Counted from the stretch's first letter, positions 1 through 6,050 are shown. The stretch: 15,940 nucleotides of DNA from an uncultured Candidatus Saccharibacteria bacterium (GCA_948514425.1 CAOQYN010000001.1:1-15940); one strand, 5' to 3'. Numbers and translations are program-made. Notes: generated by a model not told the origin, from the sequence alone.

Positions 1-55
1 GAGACTCGTATACCCACTACGGACAAAAGCTAAGGGTAGGGAGATGATGTTGGAA
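1..55 (-). pseudogene. Cassette A: 5' boundary of a variable C-terminal cassette, cut by the window edge
   Basis: Read on the minus strand from 55 down to 1, this encodes SSNIISLPLAFVRSGYTSL and then leaves the window. The DNA of the leader matches the leaders of cassettes F and G, and with one or two changes those of B and D. No start codon or ribosome site precedes it. It lies about 90 bases beyond the 3' end of the murE-like gene, and bases 57-144 between them hold nothing I recognise, including no clear terminator. Whether the rest of the cassette is intact cannot be seen here. Confidence 0.75.
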
Positions 56-144
56 ACAATCAAGTATGTTACGGCTATACCTACCGTCTTGGCGAGAAGG
101 GTTATAACTTACTACCCTCATGTTAGATTAACTCGTTCCTTAGC

Positions 145-1413
145 TCAAGCTCTTCCCGCTAAAACTTTTCTCGCCACCTTTATATCCTCAAACGGCACTG
201 CTCTATCGCCCCGAAGAATAGTCTTCTCATGTCCTTTACCCAAAATCAACACTAAATCCCCCACAGAGGCCATACCGATCGCTTTTTTAATTGCCTGCTC
301 TCGATCTAATTCTACAAACAAATCTTTATCCAAAATCTTTCCAGCCCTCACTGCCCCCTCAACAAACATCTGTGCAATTTCTTGTGGATCCTCATCACGC
401 GTATCGTCTTCAGTAATAATCACAATGTCACTCTCACGCCCCAAAATCTCCCCACGCGGCTCACGAGTAGCATGATCACGCCGCCCTGCCCCACCATGCA
501 CACTGATAATTTTACCCGTAAACCCCGTTCCATGGCCCACACTCGCAAAAACCTTCTCCAACGCGTCTGGCTGGTGCGCATAATCCACAATCACTTCAAA
601 TTTCTGACCTTCGCGCACACGCGTCATCCGACCCTCAACCGCATCCAGCGCAAAAATCCCATCCTCTATCTCCTTATCACTCAACCCCACACTCTTTCCA
701 GCAGCCACCGCCGCCAGGGAATTATAAACATTAAACTCCCCCGGGATTTGCGTCCGTATCTTCATATCACCACACGCATATTCAACCCCATCCGCTCTCA
801 ACTCTACATCTGTTGCACGCAGATCACCACCATCAACGCCGTAAGTAATTATCTCACCATCTGCATTTTTCTTAAACCACCCCGCACTCGGATCATCCGC
901 ATTGATTACACTAGTTTTCACCCTCTTAAACAATCGCCCCTTCGCTTTTCGATAATTCGCAAAAGTCTTATGATAGTCCAAGTGTTCTGGCGTCACATTC
1001 GTCAGCACCGCCACCTCAACTGGCACTCCATATGTTCGATATTGACTCAAAGCGTGCGACGTTACCTCAAGCACCAAAAACTCTGCCTCGCTCTCAGCCA
1101 CTTTACGTATCCTTTCGTTCAGGACTTCCACCCGCTCTGTCGTCATGTGCTCTAGCTGTTGATGCAAAGTTTCTCCATCCTCACTCCACCCCACCGTCGT
1201 CAACAACCCAGTCTTATGACCTGCATGGTTCAGCATCTTCCAAATCATAAAACTTGTTGTCGTTTTTCCATTTGTACCAGTTACAGCTATCACCCGCAAT
1301 CTTCGCGCCGGATAGCCACATCTCCCCCCCGCACAAACTGCCTGCCACAAATGCCACGGCTTAACCAGAGAATTATACCCTGGCATTTTCTCCACTTTAC
1401 TCTTCAAACTCAT
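145..1413 (-). CDS. murE: MurE-like UDP-N-acetylmuramyl-tripeptide synthetase (Mur ligase), short N-terminus
   Basis: Predicted cytoplasmic Mur ligase that adds the third, diamino-acid residue to UDP-MurNAc-dipeptide in peptidoglycan synthesis, using ATP. Numbered from the ATG at 1413 (422 aa), the ATP loop GTNGKTT is at 46-52, a MurE-type TTERVEVL at 91-98, EVTSHAL at 116-122, TNVTPEHLDYH at 138-148, the AKGRLF motif with the expected carbamylated lysine at 157-162, VDYAHQPDALEKV at 277-289 and LGKGHEK at 391-397. The family DNPR motif reads DDTR (336-339); the arginine recalls meso-diaminopimelate enzymes, but specificity is uncertain. The protein is about 70 residues shorter than typical MurE, and all of the loss is in the N-terminal UDP-binding domain. 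Start 1413 is chosen because an extended -10 lies exactly 6 nt before it; an upstream in-frame extension to 1458 would cross that promoter. It diverges from groES. Confidence 0.85.
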   Translation of the reverse strand: MSLKSKVEKMPGYNSLVKPWHLWQAVCAGGRCGYPARRLRVIAVTGTNGKTTTSFMIWKMLNHAGHKTGLLTTVGWSEDGETLHQQLEHMTTERVEVLNERIRKVAESEAEFLVLEVTSHALSQYRTYGVPVEVAVLTNVTPEHLDYHKTFANYRKAKGRLFKRVKTSVINADDPSAGWFKKNADGEIITYGVDGGDLRATDVELRADGVEYACGDMKIRTQIPGEFNVYNSLAAVAAGKSVGLSDKEIEDGIFALDAVEGRMTRVREGQKFEVIVDYAHQPDALEKVFASVGHGTGFTGKIISVHGGAGRRDHATREPRGEILGRESDIVIITEDDTRDEDPQEIAQMFVEGAVRAGKILDKDLFVELDREQAIKKAIGMASVGDLVLILGKGHEKTILRGDRAVPFEDIKVARKVLAGRA

Positions 1414-1428
1414 ATACCCATTATACCA
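1414..1428 (-). promoter_or_regulatory. Extended -10 promoter of murE, apparently leaderless
   Basis: On the minus strand the sequence TGGTATAAT is followed by six bases and then the ATG of murE. The TGn plus TATAAT form needs little -35 sequence, and none is obvious. Transcription should start at or next to the A of the ATG, so the mRNA would have no leader and no Shine-Dalgarno site. The same arrangement recurs at 6042-6050. Confidence 0.6.
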
Positions 1429-1493
1429 CGCCCCACATCGCCAATACCAGCACCACAAAATTCACCTTTTATCTATCAAGTTTCCTTCCATCT

Positions 1494-1520
1494 TTAGCAC
1501 TCAATACTTGACAGTGCCAA
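1494..1520 (+). promoter_or_regulatory. CIRCE element (HrcA operator) upstream of groES
   Basis: TTAGCACTC, nine bases, then CAGTGCCAA. The canonical CIRCE is TTAGCACTC-N9-GAGTGCTAA: the left arm is perfect and the right arm matches 7 of 9. It overlaps the -35 box of the groES promoter, where bound HrcA would block RNA polymerase until heat stress inactivates the repressor. No hrcA gene lies in the window. Confidence 0.88.
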
Positions 1521-1536
1521 ATACCTGCGCTATGAT
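1508..1536 (+). promoter_or_regulatory. Sigma70 promoter of groES-groEL
   Basis: Consensus -35 TTGACA (1508-1513), a 17-base spacer and -10 TATGAT (1531-1536). The expected transcript start is near 1543, with the Shine-Dalgarno AAAGGAG at 1547-1553. It overlaps CIRCE, which fits HrcA-controlled heat-shock expression. Confidence 0.85.
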
Positions 1537-1558
1537 GGGGATACATAAAGGAGTTAAT

Positions 1559-1813
1559 ATGAAGTTAAAACCATTACAAGATCGTATCATCGCCGTCAAA
1601 GAAGCCGCGATGACCCAGACTAAATCCGGCATCCTCCTTGGCGAAGCTAAAGAGACCCCAGCTTACGCCGTCGTTGAATCTGTCGGTCCAGACGTCAAGA
1701 CCGTTAAAGTTGGTGACAAAATCGTCTACAAAAACTACTCAACCACCGATATCAAAGTGGAAGACACCGATTACATCATCGTCAAAGAAGAAGACGTCCT
1801 CGCAACCCTGTAA
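1559..1813 (+). CDS. groES: Co-chaperonin GroES (Hsp10), short form
   Basis: Heptameric lid of the GroEL folding chamber, acting in the cytoplasm. The start is the ATG at 1559, six bases after AAAGGAG (1547-1553); the frame is open back to a TTG at 1508, but that lies in the -35 box. The 84-residue product opens with MKLKPLQDRI, carries the mobile-loop core SGILL (about 23-27) that contacts GroEL, and has the VGDKIVY and IIVKEEDVLA motifs near the C-terminus. It is about 10 residues shorter than E. coli GroES. The loss falls around the roof loop and after the mobile loop, not in the GroEL-contact segment. It is first in an operon with groEL. Confidence 0.93.
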   Translation: MKLKPLQDRIIAVKEAAMTQTKSGILLGEAKETPAYAVVESVGPDVKTVKVGDKIVYKNYSTTDIKVEDTDYIIVKEEDVLATL

Positions 1814-1816
1814 TCC

Positions 1817-1839
1817 AACTTGTACACCACGTACAAGTT
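1817..1839 (+). other. Hairpin just after the groES stop
   Basis: A perfect 9-bp stem (AACTTGTAC / GTACAAGTT) with a 5-base loop begins three bases after the groES stop codon. No T-run follows, so it is unlikely to be an intrinsic terminator. It could stabilise the 3' end of a processed groES transcript; that is inference. Confidence 0.5.
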
Positions 1840-1850
1840 CACCTTACAAA

Positions 1851-1877
1851 TTACAGAGTTAATTGGTACTTTATAAT
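1851..1877 (+). promoter_or_regulatory. Possible internal promoter for groEL
   Basis: TATAAT at 1872-1877 with a weak TTACAG at 1851-1856 (15-base spacer). A start 7 bases after the -10 box falls at 1884, exactly where the inverted repeat of the groES-groEL spacer begins. The coincidence is suggestive, but the -35 and its spacing are poor. Confidence 0.35.
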
Positions 1878-1883
1878 CATTAA

Positions 1884-2041
1884 TTAAAACTCGGCAAGCC
1901 AAGAGCTATACTCGACACTTTCTCGGGAATCTCCGCGACCAACGGGGAGCGGACGAAGCGCTGACGCGCCCGTAACGACGGGACGCGCCAAGCGTGTCCC
2001 GAAAAGTGTTGAGCATAGCTATAAGGTTTACCGAGCATTAA
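1884..2041 (+). other. Structured element between groES and groEL (leader RNA or MITE-like insertion)
   Basis: A GC-rich block of about 158 bases in an AT-rich spacer is closed by imperfect inverted repeats of about 45 bases (1884-1929 and 1997-2041). Paired tracts include CTCGGCAAGCC with GGTTTACCGAG and AGCTATACTCGACACTT with AAGTGTTGAGCATAGCT. The interior has a perfect hairpin CCCGT-AACG-ACGGG (1969-1982). A direct repeat ATTAAA lies at 1883-1888 and 2037-2042, as a target duplication might. I do not recognise it as a named RNA family. It lies inside the operon and ends 15 bases before the groEL start, so it would be transcribed and could affect groEL translation or transcript ends. Confidence 0.6.
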
Positions 2042-2056
2042 ACAAGGAATTACAAA

Positions 2057-3673
2057 ATGTCAAAGAAAATCTTTTATGCGGATGAGGCTCGCGACAAAGT
2101 CCTAAGCGGAGCAAAACAACTCTACGACGCTGTCAAAGTCACTTTCGGACCGAAAGGTCAAAACGTCGTCATCGAAAAATCCTATGGCGCTCCCACCATC
2201 ACCCACGACGGTGTCACTGTCGCTGAAACTGTCGATCTCGGCTCAAACGAAGACAACCTCGGTGAGCAAATTGGCGCAAAATTGATCAAAACTGCTGCCG
2301 AAAAACTCAACAAAGTCGCCGGCGATGGCACTACTACAGTCACCGTTCTCACCTACAACATCTTAAGCGAAGCCAACAAGCTCATCGCTGCCGGCGTCAA
2401 CCCCATGGAGCTCCGCAAGGGAATTGAAGCTGCTGGCGCCGAAATTATAAAAGGCATCGAAAAATCCGCCGAAAAAATCGAAGGTAACGATAACAAAGTC
2501 GCCGAAGTTGCTTCTATTTCTGCTGGCGATGCCGAAATCGGTAAAATGATTGCCGATGTCATTAGCAAAATCGGCAAAGACGGAGTCGTTACCGTCGAGC
2601 AAGGTCAAGGTCTAGAGATGGAACAAGAAATCGTCGAAGGTTTTACTTACGATAAAGGTTTTTCTTCTCCATTCTTCATTACCGACACCAACCGCCAAGA
2701 AGCCATCTTCGACAAGCCACTTATTCTGATCACTGATAAAAAAATCAGTAGCGCCCAGGAGCTTCTACCACTACTCGAGCAATGTGCTCAGGCCGGTCGC
2801 AAAGATCTCGTCATCATCGCCGAAGAAGTCGAAGGCGAAGCTCTTTCCGTCCTCGTTCTTAATAAACTTAAAGGCGTCTTTAACACCCTCGTCCTCAAAG
2901 CCCCATCTTTCGGCGATCGACGCAAAGAAATCATGGAAGACATTGCCATTTTGACCGACGCCACCGTCGTTTCTGCCGACAAAGGTATGAAACTTGAAGA
3001 ATCTGGCATGGAAGTCCTCGGTACTGCTGCAAAAATCATCGCTACCAAAGACGAGACTACCATCATCAAAGGTGCCGGCGATCAAAAAGCTGTCGCCAGC
3101 CGCATCGAGCTCATTCAAAGTCAAGCCAAACTCGCCAAATCCGACTACGAACGTGAAGAGCTTGAGAAACGTGCTGCCGCCCTACTTGGTAAGGTCGCTG
3201 TCATCAAAGTCGGTGGAGCTAGCGAAACCGAAATCGACGAAAAGAAATATCGCGTCGACGATGCCGTCGCTGCTACAAAAGCCGCTCTTTCCGAAGGTAT
3301 CGTCACAGGTGGTGGTGTTACACTGGTCAATCTCGCTACTAACCTCAAAACTGACACTGACGGCGCCAAAATCGTCCAACGCGCTCTTCAGGCTCCCTTC
3401 ATTCATATCATGGAAAATGCTGGTCTGAACAGCCAAGCCCTCCTCGCCGAAGTCGAAAAAGCCAAACCAGGTCAGGGAATTAACGTCATGACGCCAGAAA
3501 AAGGCCTCATCGATCTCAAGAAAGCCGGAGTCATTGATCCCGCCAAAGTCACCAAGGAAGCTGTCAAAAGCGCCACCAGCATCGCCGCTACAGCTATTAC
3601 CATGGGCGCTCTCATCGTCGATGTTCCAGAAAAGCAAGCTCCCGCTGCCCCAGATATGAGCGGAATGTACTAA
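2057..3673 (+). CDS. groEL: Chaperonin GroEL (Hsp60)
   Basis: ATP-driven 14-mer that folds proteins in the cytoplasm with GroES as its lid. The 538 residues are close to the usual 540-550. Visible motifs are TFGPKG (29-34), the catalytic-site aspartate in THDGVTVA (D51), the nucleotide loop GDGTTT (89-94), the apical segment SPFFITD, and EGIVTGGGVTL with upstream VDDAVAATKAAL in the C-terminal equatorial domain. The tail PDMSGMY is a short version of the Gly-Met tail. The Shine-Dalgarno AAGGA (2044-2048) lies 8 bases before the ATG. It is second in the groES operon behind a structured spacer, and a strong terminator follows. Confidence 0.98.
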   Translation: MSKKIFYADEARDKVLSGAKQLYDAVKVTFGPKGQNVVIEKSYGAPTITHDGVTVAETVDLGSNEDNLGEQIGAKLIKTAAEKLNKVAGDGTTTVTVLTYNILSEANKLIAAGVNPMELRKGIEAAGAEIIKGIEKSAEKIEGNDNKVAEVASISAGDAEIGKMIADVISKIGKDGVVTVEQGQGLEMEQEIVEGFTYDKGFSSPFFITDTNRQEAIFDKPLILITDKKISSAQELLPLLEQCAQAGRKDLVIIAEEVEGEALSVLVLNKLKGVFNTLVLKAPSFGDRRKEIMEDIAILTDATVVSADKGMKLEESGMEVLGTAAKIIATKDETTIIKGAGDQKAVASRIELIQSQAKLAKSDYEREELEKRAAALLGKVAVIKVGGASETEIDEKKYRVDDAVAATKAALSEGIVTGGGVTLVNLATNLKTDTDGAKIVQRALQAPFIHIMENAGLNSQALLAEVEKAKPGQGINVMTPEKGLIDLKKAGVIDPAKVTKEAVKSATSIAATAITMGALIVDVPEKQAPAAPDMSGMY

Positions 3674-3683
3674 AACCGCTCTC

Positions 3684-3711
3684 AAAACAGCCTCCTCGGA
3701 GGCTGTTTTTT
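3684..3711 (+). terminator. Intrinsic terminator of groES-groEL
   Basis: A 12-base stem AAAACAGCCTCC / GGAGGCTGTTTT followed directly by a T-run to 3711, starting 10 bases after the groEL stop. The stop codon of cassette B on the opposite strand (3710-3712) lies in the T-run, so cassette and terminator share sequence. Confidence 0.92.
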
Positions 3712-3934
3712 AGACCCTATATCGGCAACGGAAGGGAATACCATAGAAACGACTATCATAAAGCGATGCACCAGAGGTGACGGGATCCAGATATAAGAAA
3801 TAGTCCTCATTGGGCGTCCTAGATGTACGCGACCTACTATAGCCATGGCTACCGTGGACACGACTTTGTCCGTCTCGAACATGAATAAACCCACTACGGA
3901 CAAAAGCTAAGGGTGGGGAGATGATGTTGGAGGC
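3710..3934 (-). pseudogene. Cassette B: silent variable C-terminal domain fragment
   Basis: Minus-strand frame of about 75 codons from 3934 to the TAA at 3710-3712. It begins ASNIISPPLAFVRSGF, has a variable core with GYSRSRT and DYFLYLDP, and ends FYGIPFRCRYRV. An in-frame TGA sits directly before the leader and there is no ribosome site or start, so it should not be translated on its own. The end pattern (FVRSG...SR...Y.L..DP...RFYG.PFRC) resembles the C-terminal part of the Fibrobacter-type major paralogous domain (FISUMP, TIGR02145), which I associate with a lectin/FGE-like fold; this assignment is from memory of the pattern. The leader DNA (3890-3934) is a perfect inverted copy of that of cassette D. 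Confidence 0.75.
3890..3934 (-). repeat. 45-bp perfect inverted repeat, left arm (leader of cassette B)
   Basis: This 45-base segment is the exact reverse complement of 4151-4195. It encodes ASNIISPPLAFVRSG, the conserved start of the cassettes. The two arms point away from each other and enclose cassette C, so recombination between them would invert about 216 bases. Confidence 0.9.
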
Positions 3935-3946
3935 TCATATTCTCCA

Positions 3947-4150
3947 TCAAACACTACCTAGGTAGAGGCAGCGGAGGGGGAAAGCACGCCAACGGTAGTA
4001 GTTATTAGAGAGGCCAACGTAGGTAGGGTCTACACCTAAGTTATAGGCATCAGAAGCAGACCTAGTCACACGTGACCCACTATAGAGATTGTTGCCAACG
4101 AGGTAAGCTTTACCGATATCAAGACCAACGCCTCCACTACGGACAAAAGC
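3947..4150 (-). pseudogene. Cassette C: silent variable fragment with a shortened leader
   Basis: The minus-strand frame starts AFVRSGGVGLDIG, continues with NLYSGSRVTRSASDAYNLG and VDPTYVG, and ends RAFPLRCLYLGSV with a TGA at 3947-3949. Its leader keeps only the last 17 bases of the standard one (4134-4150) and directly abuts the leader of D on the other strand. The 3' end runs through the CTACCTAGGTAG palindrome, which supplies the last codons. The segment SASDAYNLGVDPT is close to SAFAAYYLGVDPT in cassette F, also at the DNA level, which suggests shared ancestry or segmental exchange. No start codon or ribosome site is seen. Confidence 0.75.
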
Positions 4151-4194
4151 GCCTCCAACATCATCTCCCCACCCTTAGCTTTTGTCCGTAGTGG
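4134..4194. repeat. 17-bp inverted repeat flanking the leader between cassettes C and D
   Basis: CCACTACGGACAAAAGC at 4134-4150 and its exact complement at 4178-4194 surround 27 bases. This is where the head-to-head cassettes C and D meet. It marks GCTTTTGTCCGTAGTGG as the shared core present in A, B, C, D, F and G, and partly in E. Confidence 0.85.
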
Positions 4195-4195
4195 G
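4151..4195 (+). repeat. 45-bp perfect inverted repeat, right arm (leader of cassette D)
   Basis: Exact reverse complement of 3890-3934, encoding the same leader ASNIISPPLAFVRSG on the plus strand. The identity includes third codon positions, unlike the variable cores that follow, which implies recent copying, homogenising exchange or a conserved recombination site. Confidence 0.9.
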
Positions 4196-4360
4196 TATGT
4201 CAGCGTCAGCAGCGGCGGCGTCTACGCCGCCGGCTACGAGGCGGCGCTTCGGTCGCGTACCTCTGTCTCAGCGGCCACTGCCTACATTTTGTACTCGGAC
4301 CCTACTATTGTCAGTCCGTCGTACAGTGCAGTTCGTTACGATGGTCGCCCCCTCCGCTGC
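4151..4360 (+). pseudogene. Cassette D: silent variable fragment, Ala/Ser-rich core
   Basis: The plus-strand frame reads ASNIISPPLAFVRSGYVSV, then a core containing GYEAALRSRTSVSAATAY, DPTIVSPSYS and RYDGRPLRC. Homology ends at CGCTGC (4355-4360). The frame stays open to a TAG at 4460-4462, running antisense into the last 85 bases of the next gene, so the natural end of the domain is missing or replaced. The core is most like that of cassette G (VSPSYS..RY.GRPLRC). There is no start codon or ribosome site before the leader. A plus-strand ORF in another frame starting near 4182 is an artefact. Confidence 0.75.
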
Positions 4361-4377
4361 CAATCCTTAACACACTA

Positions 4378-4941
4378 CTATTTAGAACCTACCATCCTCT
4401 TTATCACGCTCTCAGCTATCTCATCCAAAACCCGTCCACGCTCATCTGCCGTCACAAAATAGGGAATCTCGTTTTCTTCGCAAAATTCACGATTCATTCT
4501 ATCATCATCCACCAAATCATAAAAATGGTCCATAAATTCCTCTTCCGTCCTACCAAACAAATAACTATCCGCCCCAGCCTTGCTAATCGCCCTACGCGCT
4601 ATTTCCGCCAACGTCATCTTGCCATACCCTAGGCAAACTATTATGTCCTCCTTCCGCACCTTATCGGCAATTTCCCGTACCATCGCAAAGCTGCCCTCTA
4701 CCAAAGTTGGCTGACCAGTCATTCGTTCATTCCAAACCGCAAATTCTAACACAAACTGTGGCAAAATCTCCTTACGTGCTAGACTTTGTCTATTACCCAT
4801 ATCAAGTTCTGATTGCGCCTTCATAAAACCGTTCCGCACCGCTTCAAACGAAATCACATTCAACTGAGGGAACTTCTTTTTCAAAATCTTCGCCAAACTA
4901 CTCTTTCCCGTAGTCGACGATCCAACTACATAAACATTCAT
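4378..4941 (-). CDS. P-loop NTPase / small-molecule kinase-like protein
   Basis: A 187-residue cytoplasmic protein opening MNVYVVGSSTTGKSSLAK, with a Walker A loop GSSTTGKS at 7-14 directly after the first beta strand. This fits a compact AAA-type or nucleoside/metabolite kinase-like NTPase. LVEGSF may correspond to the second strand and DDDRMNREFCEENEIPYF to a lid and late-strand region; substrate unknown. The ATG at 4941 is preferred over a TTG six codons upstream because TATAAT (4951-4956) lies only 9 bases before it, so the message would be nearly leaderless. It is transcribed separately from the gene upstream, whose terminator lies at 4962-4989. The 3' end overlaps the open frame of cassette D on the other strand. 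Confidence 0.6.
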   Translation of the reverse strand: MNVYVVGSSTTGKSSLAKILKKKFPQLNVISFEAVRNGFMKAQSELDMGNRQSLARKEILPQFVLEFAVWNERMTGQPTLVEGSFAMVREIADKVRKEDIIVCLGYGKMTLAEIARRAISKAGADSYLFGRTEEEFMDHFYDLVDDDRMNREFCEENEIPYFVTADERGRVLDEIAESVIKRMVGSK

Positions 4942-4950
4942 TTCTACTAT

Positions 4951-4956
4951 ATTATA
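4951..4956 (-). promoter_or_regulatory. -10 box of the P-loop gene
   Basis: TATAAT on the minus strand, nine bases before the ATG at 4941, with TG directly before it. It gives a predicted 5' leader of only about 2-3 bases. No clear -35 box is seen, because that stretch is the upstream terminator. Confidence 0.5.
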
Positions 4957-4961
4957 CAACC

Positions 4962-4989
4962 AAAAAGACTTCCTCTCGGAAGTCTTTTT
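4962..4989 (-). terminator. Intrinsic terminator after the Pro/Ala-rich gene
   Basis: A 12-bp stem AAAAAGACTTCC / GGAAGTCTTTTT with a 4-base loop. On the minus strand it ends in a T-run and lies 10 bases after the stop of the 5000-5494 gene. It is symmetric enough to work in both directions. Confidence 0.85.
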
Positions 4990-4999
4990 GTCTACTTTC

Positions 5000-5494
5000 T
5001 TACAAACTCATTTCGTCAATGCTATTGATGAGGTAAAGCAGGGAATCAGCCCTTACCTTATCATCGCGAATCTGGCGAGCAGCTTCGTAAGCTGGCGCAA
5101 TCACCGCTTTATCGCGCATCGTATTCAGCATTTCCTGATATAGCAAGAAGCGTTTTTCTGGCTCAACCTCTACCCGATCCATAATTGGGAAGAGTTCTTT
5201 AAGCGCAGCTTCCTTAACCTTTGAAATATCCGCACCGTAACCCATAGTCCGACCAAAGCTCGCAGCACCCATCCCCATAGCTGAAGTTGGCATTTGCGCC
5301 TGTGGCATCGGATTCGTCGGCAATTTCATTGTCGGCGCCGCAGCTACTGGAGCTTGAGTTGGCGGCATCATCCCGACCGGCGGTTGGCTAGTCGGTGCAG
5401 CCGCAGCTGGCTTCGAATTATTTGAGCCACCCTTCTGGGTAATCTCATCGATCGCTCGTTGCAGATCGTTATCTTTATTACGGTTTTGGTTCAT
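5000..5494 (-). CDS. Hypothetical protein, Pro/Ala/Met-rich linker and helical C-terminus
   Basis: 164 residues, not recognised. The N-terminus is a charged helix (NKDNDLQRAIDEITQKGG). Residues about 25-80 form a low-complexity linker rich in Pro, Ala, Gln and Met (PPVGMMPP, PMPQAQMP). The C-terminal 75 residues look helical (VKEAALKELFPIMDRVEVEP, RFLLYQEMLNTMRDKA, YEAARQIRDDKVRADSLLYL). No signal peptide or membrane segment is visible. The ATG at 5494 follows AAGGTGG by 7-8 bases, a normal Shine-Dalgarno. The promoter lies inside the tail of the upstream membrane-protein gene. A small helical adaptor or regulator is possible, but nothing in the sequence fixes a function. Confidence 0.7.
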   Translation of the reverse strand: MNQNRNKDNDLQRAIDEITQKGGSNNSKPAAAAPTSQPPVGMMPPTQAPVAAAPTMKLPTNPMPQAQMPTSAMGMGAASFGRTMGYGADISKVKEAALKELFPIMDRVEVEPEKRFLLYQEMLNTMRDKAVIAPAYEAARQIRDDKVRADSLLYLINSIDEMSL

Positions 5495-5546
5495 ATATTG
5501 CCCACCTTCTTTATTGTTACCTTATATTACATAACGTATATTGTCT

Positions 5547-5555
5547 ATTATAACA
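5547..5555 (-). promoter_or_regulatory. Extended -10 promoter for the Pro/Ala-rich gene
   Basis: TGTTATAAT on the minus strand is a TGnTATAAT extended -10 box. It predicts a 5' leader of about 45 bases before the ATG at 5494, with an AAGGTGG ribosome site, in contrast to the leaderless genes nearby. It sits just beyond the stop codon of the upstream gene (5565). Confidence 0.55.
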
Positions 5556-5564
5556 CAACCACTT

Positions 5565-6035
5565 TCAAATACGCAAGAACTTTATTAACTTATCTAATAA
5601 ATCTAATTTCACTTCTTCCATCGGCAGTCTCGCCCCAAAAGCATCCACAATTTCTTCGCCTTGCGACTCAGGAAAGAACACTGTCACCCGCGGAGAAAAC
5701 CGTTTCCGTGGTGTCAAAACAATCGCAAAATGATTACCCTCGCGTATAATCCCAAATGCCTTGAACTCTGCATAATCATATAGCTTTTCACCCTCACTCA
5801 AACCTTTATTCGTCAAAGTATAACGTAAAATCCGCGGCGGCCGCAGCGTATAAACCAAAAGCGCCACCACACTAAGAACAATTACCGCCAAAAACGTCCA
5901 CGCCTGCACCAAAATCGCTAAACCCACAAAAACCAAACTTGCTGCCACCAAGCCAACATACCACCAAGCATTCTTTTCACGAACAATATATTCTTCTGCT
6001 TCCCAATTAATTGTGTCTCGTACTTGACTCGCCAT
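5565..6035 (-). CDS. Two-helix membrane protein with a C-terminal cytoplasmic domain
   Basis: 156 residues from the ATG at 6035. The N-terminal segment INWEAEEYIVREKNAWWYVG is followed by two adjacent transmembrane helices (about 27-43 and 47-63), then the basic turn RPPRILRYTLTNKGL and a soluble, beta-rich tail (KAFGIIREGNHFAIVLTPRKRF, RVTVFFPE). The WEA.EY...K..WWY pattern followed by a helix pair and an RYxLTxKGL segment recalls a small membrane protein common in Patescibacteria, with a PH-like tail. I cannot name a function. The ATG at 6035 is chosen because TGATATAAT lies exactly six bases before it; the other ATG at 6041 directly abuts the -10 box and would not be transcribed. Confidence 0.7.
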   Translation of the reverse strand: MASQVRDTINWEAEEYIVREKNAWWYVGLVAASLVFVGLAILVQAWTFLAVIVLSVVALLVYTLRPPRILRYTLTNKGLSEGEKLYDYAEFKAFGIIREGNHFAIVLTPRKRFSPRVTVFFPESQGEEIVDAFGARLPMEEVKLDLLDKLIKFLRI

Positions 6036-6041
6036 AAGCAT

Positions 6042-6050
6042 ATTATATCA
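6042..6050 (-). promoter_or_regulatory. Extended -10 promoter of the membrane-protein gene, leaderless
   Basis: TGATATAAT on the minus strand, six bases before the ATG at 6035, so the predicted first transcribed base is the A of the start codon. This is the same geometry as murE. Confidence 0.6.

Noticed and set aside
57..144. Terminator for murE
   Set aside because: Only weak 4-5 bp stems without a T-run were found, so no terminator is claimed.
382..1497. Plus-strand ORFs across the murE-like gene
   Set aside because: They lie opposite a well-supported Mur ligase and show low-complexity His/Thr/Ser/Pro composition with no motif.
2353..3685. Long antisense ORFs across groEL
   Set aside because: They are compositional shadows of the groEL codon pattern, without ribosome sites or recognisable domains.
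4182..4370. Plus-strand ORFs starting MSVVG in several cassettes
   Set aside because: They start at a TTG inside the conserved leader and run in a different frame from FVRSGY. The conserved protein pattern exists only in the other frame, so these are shadows.
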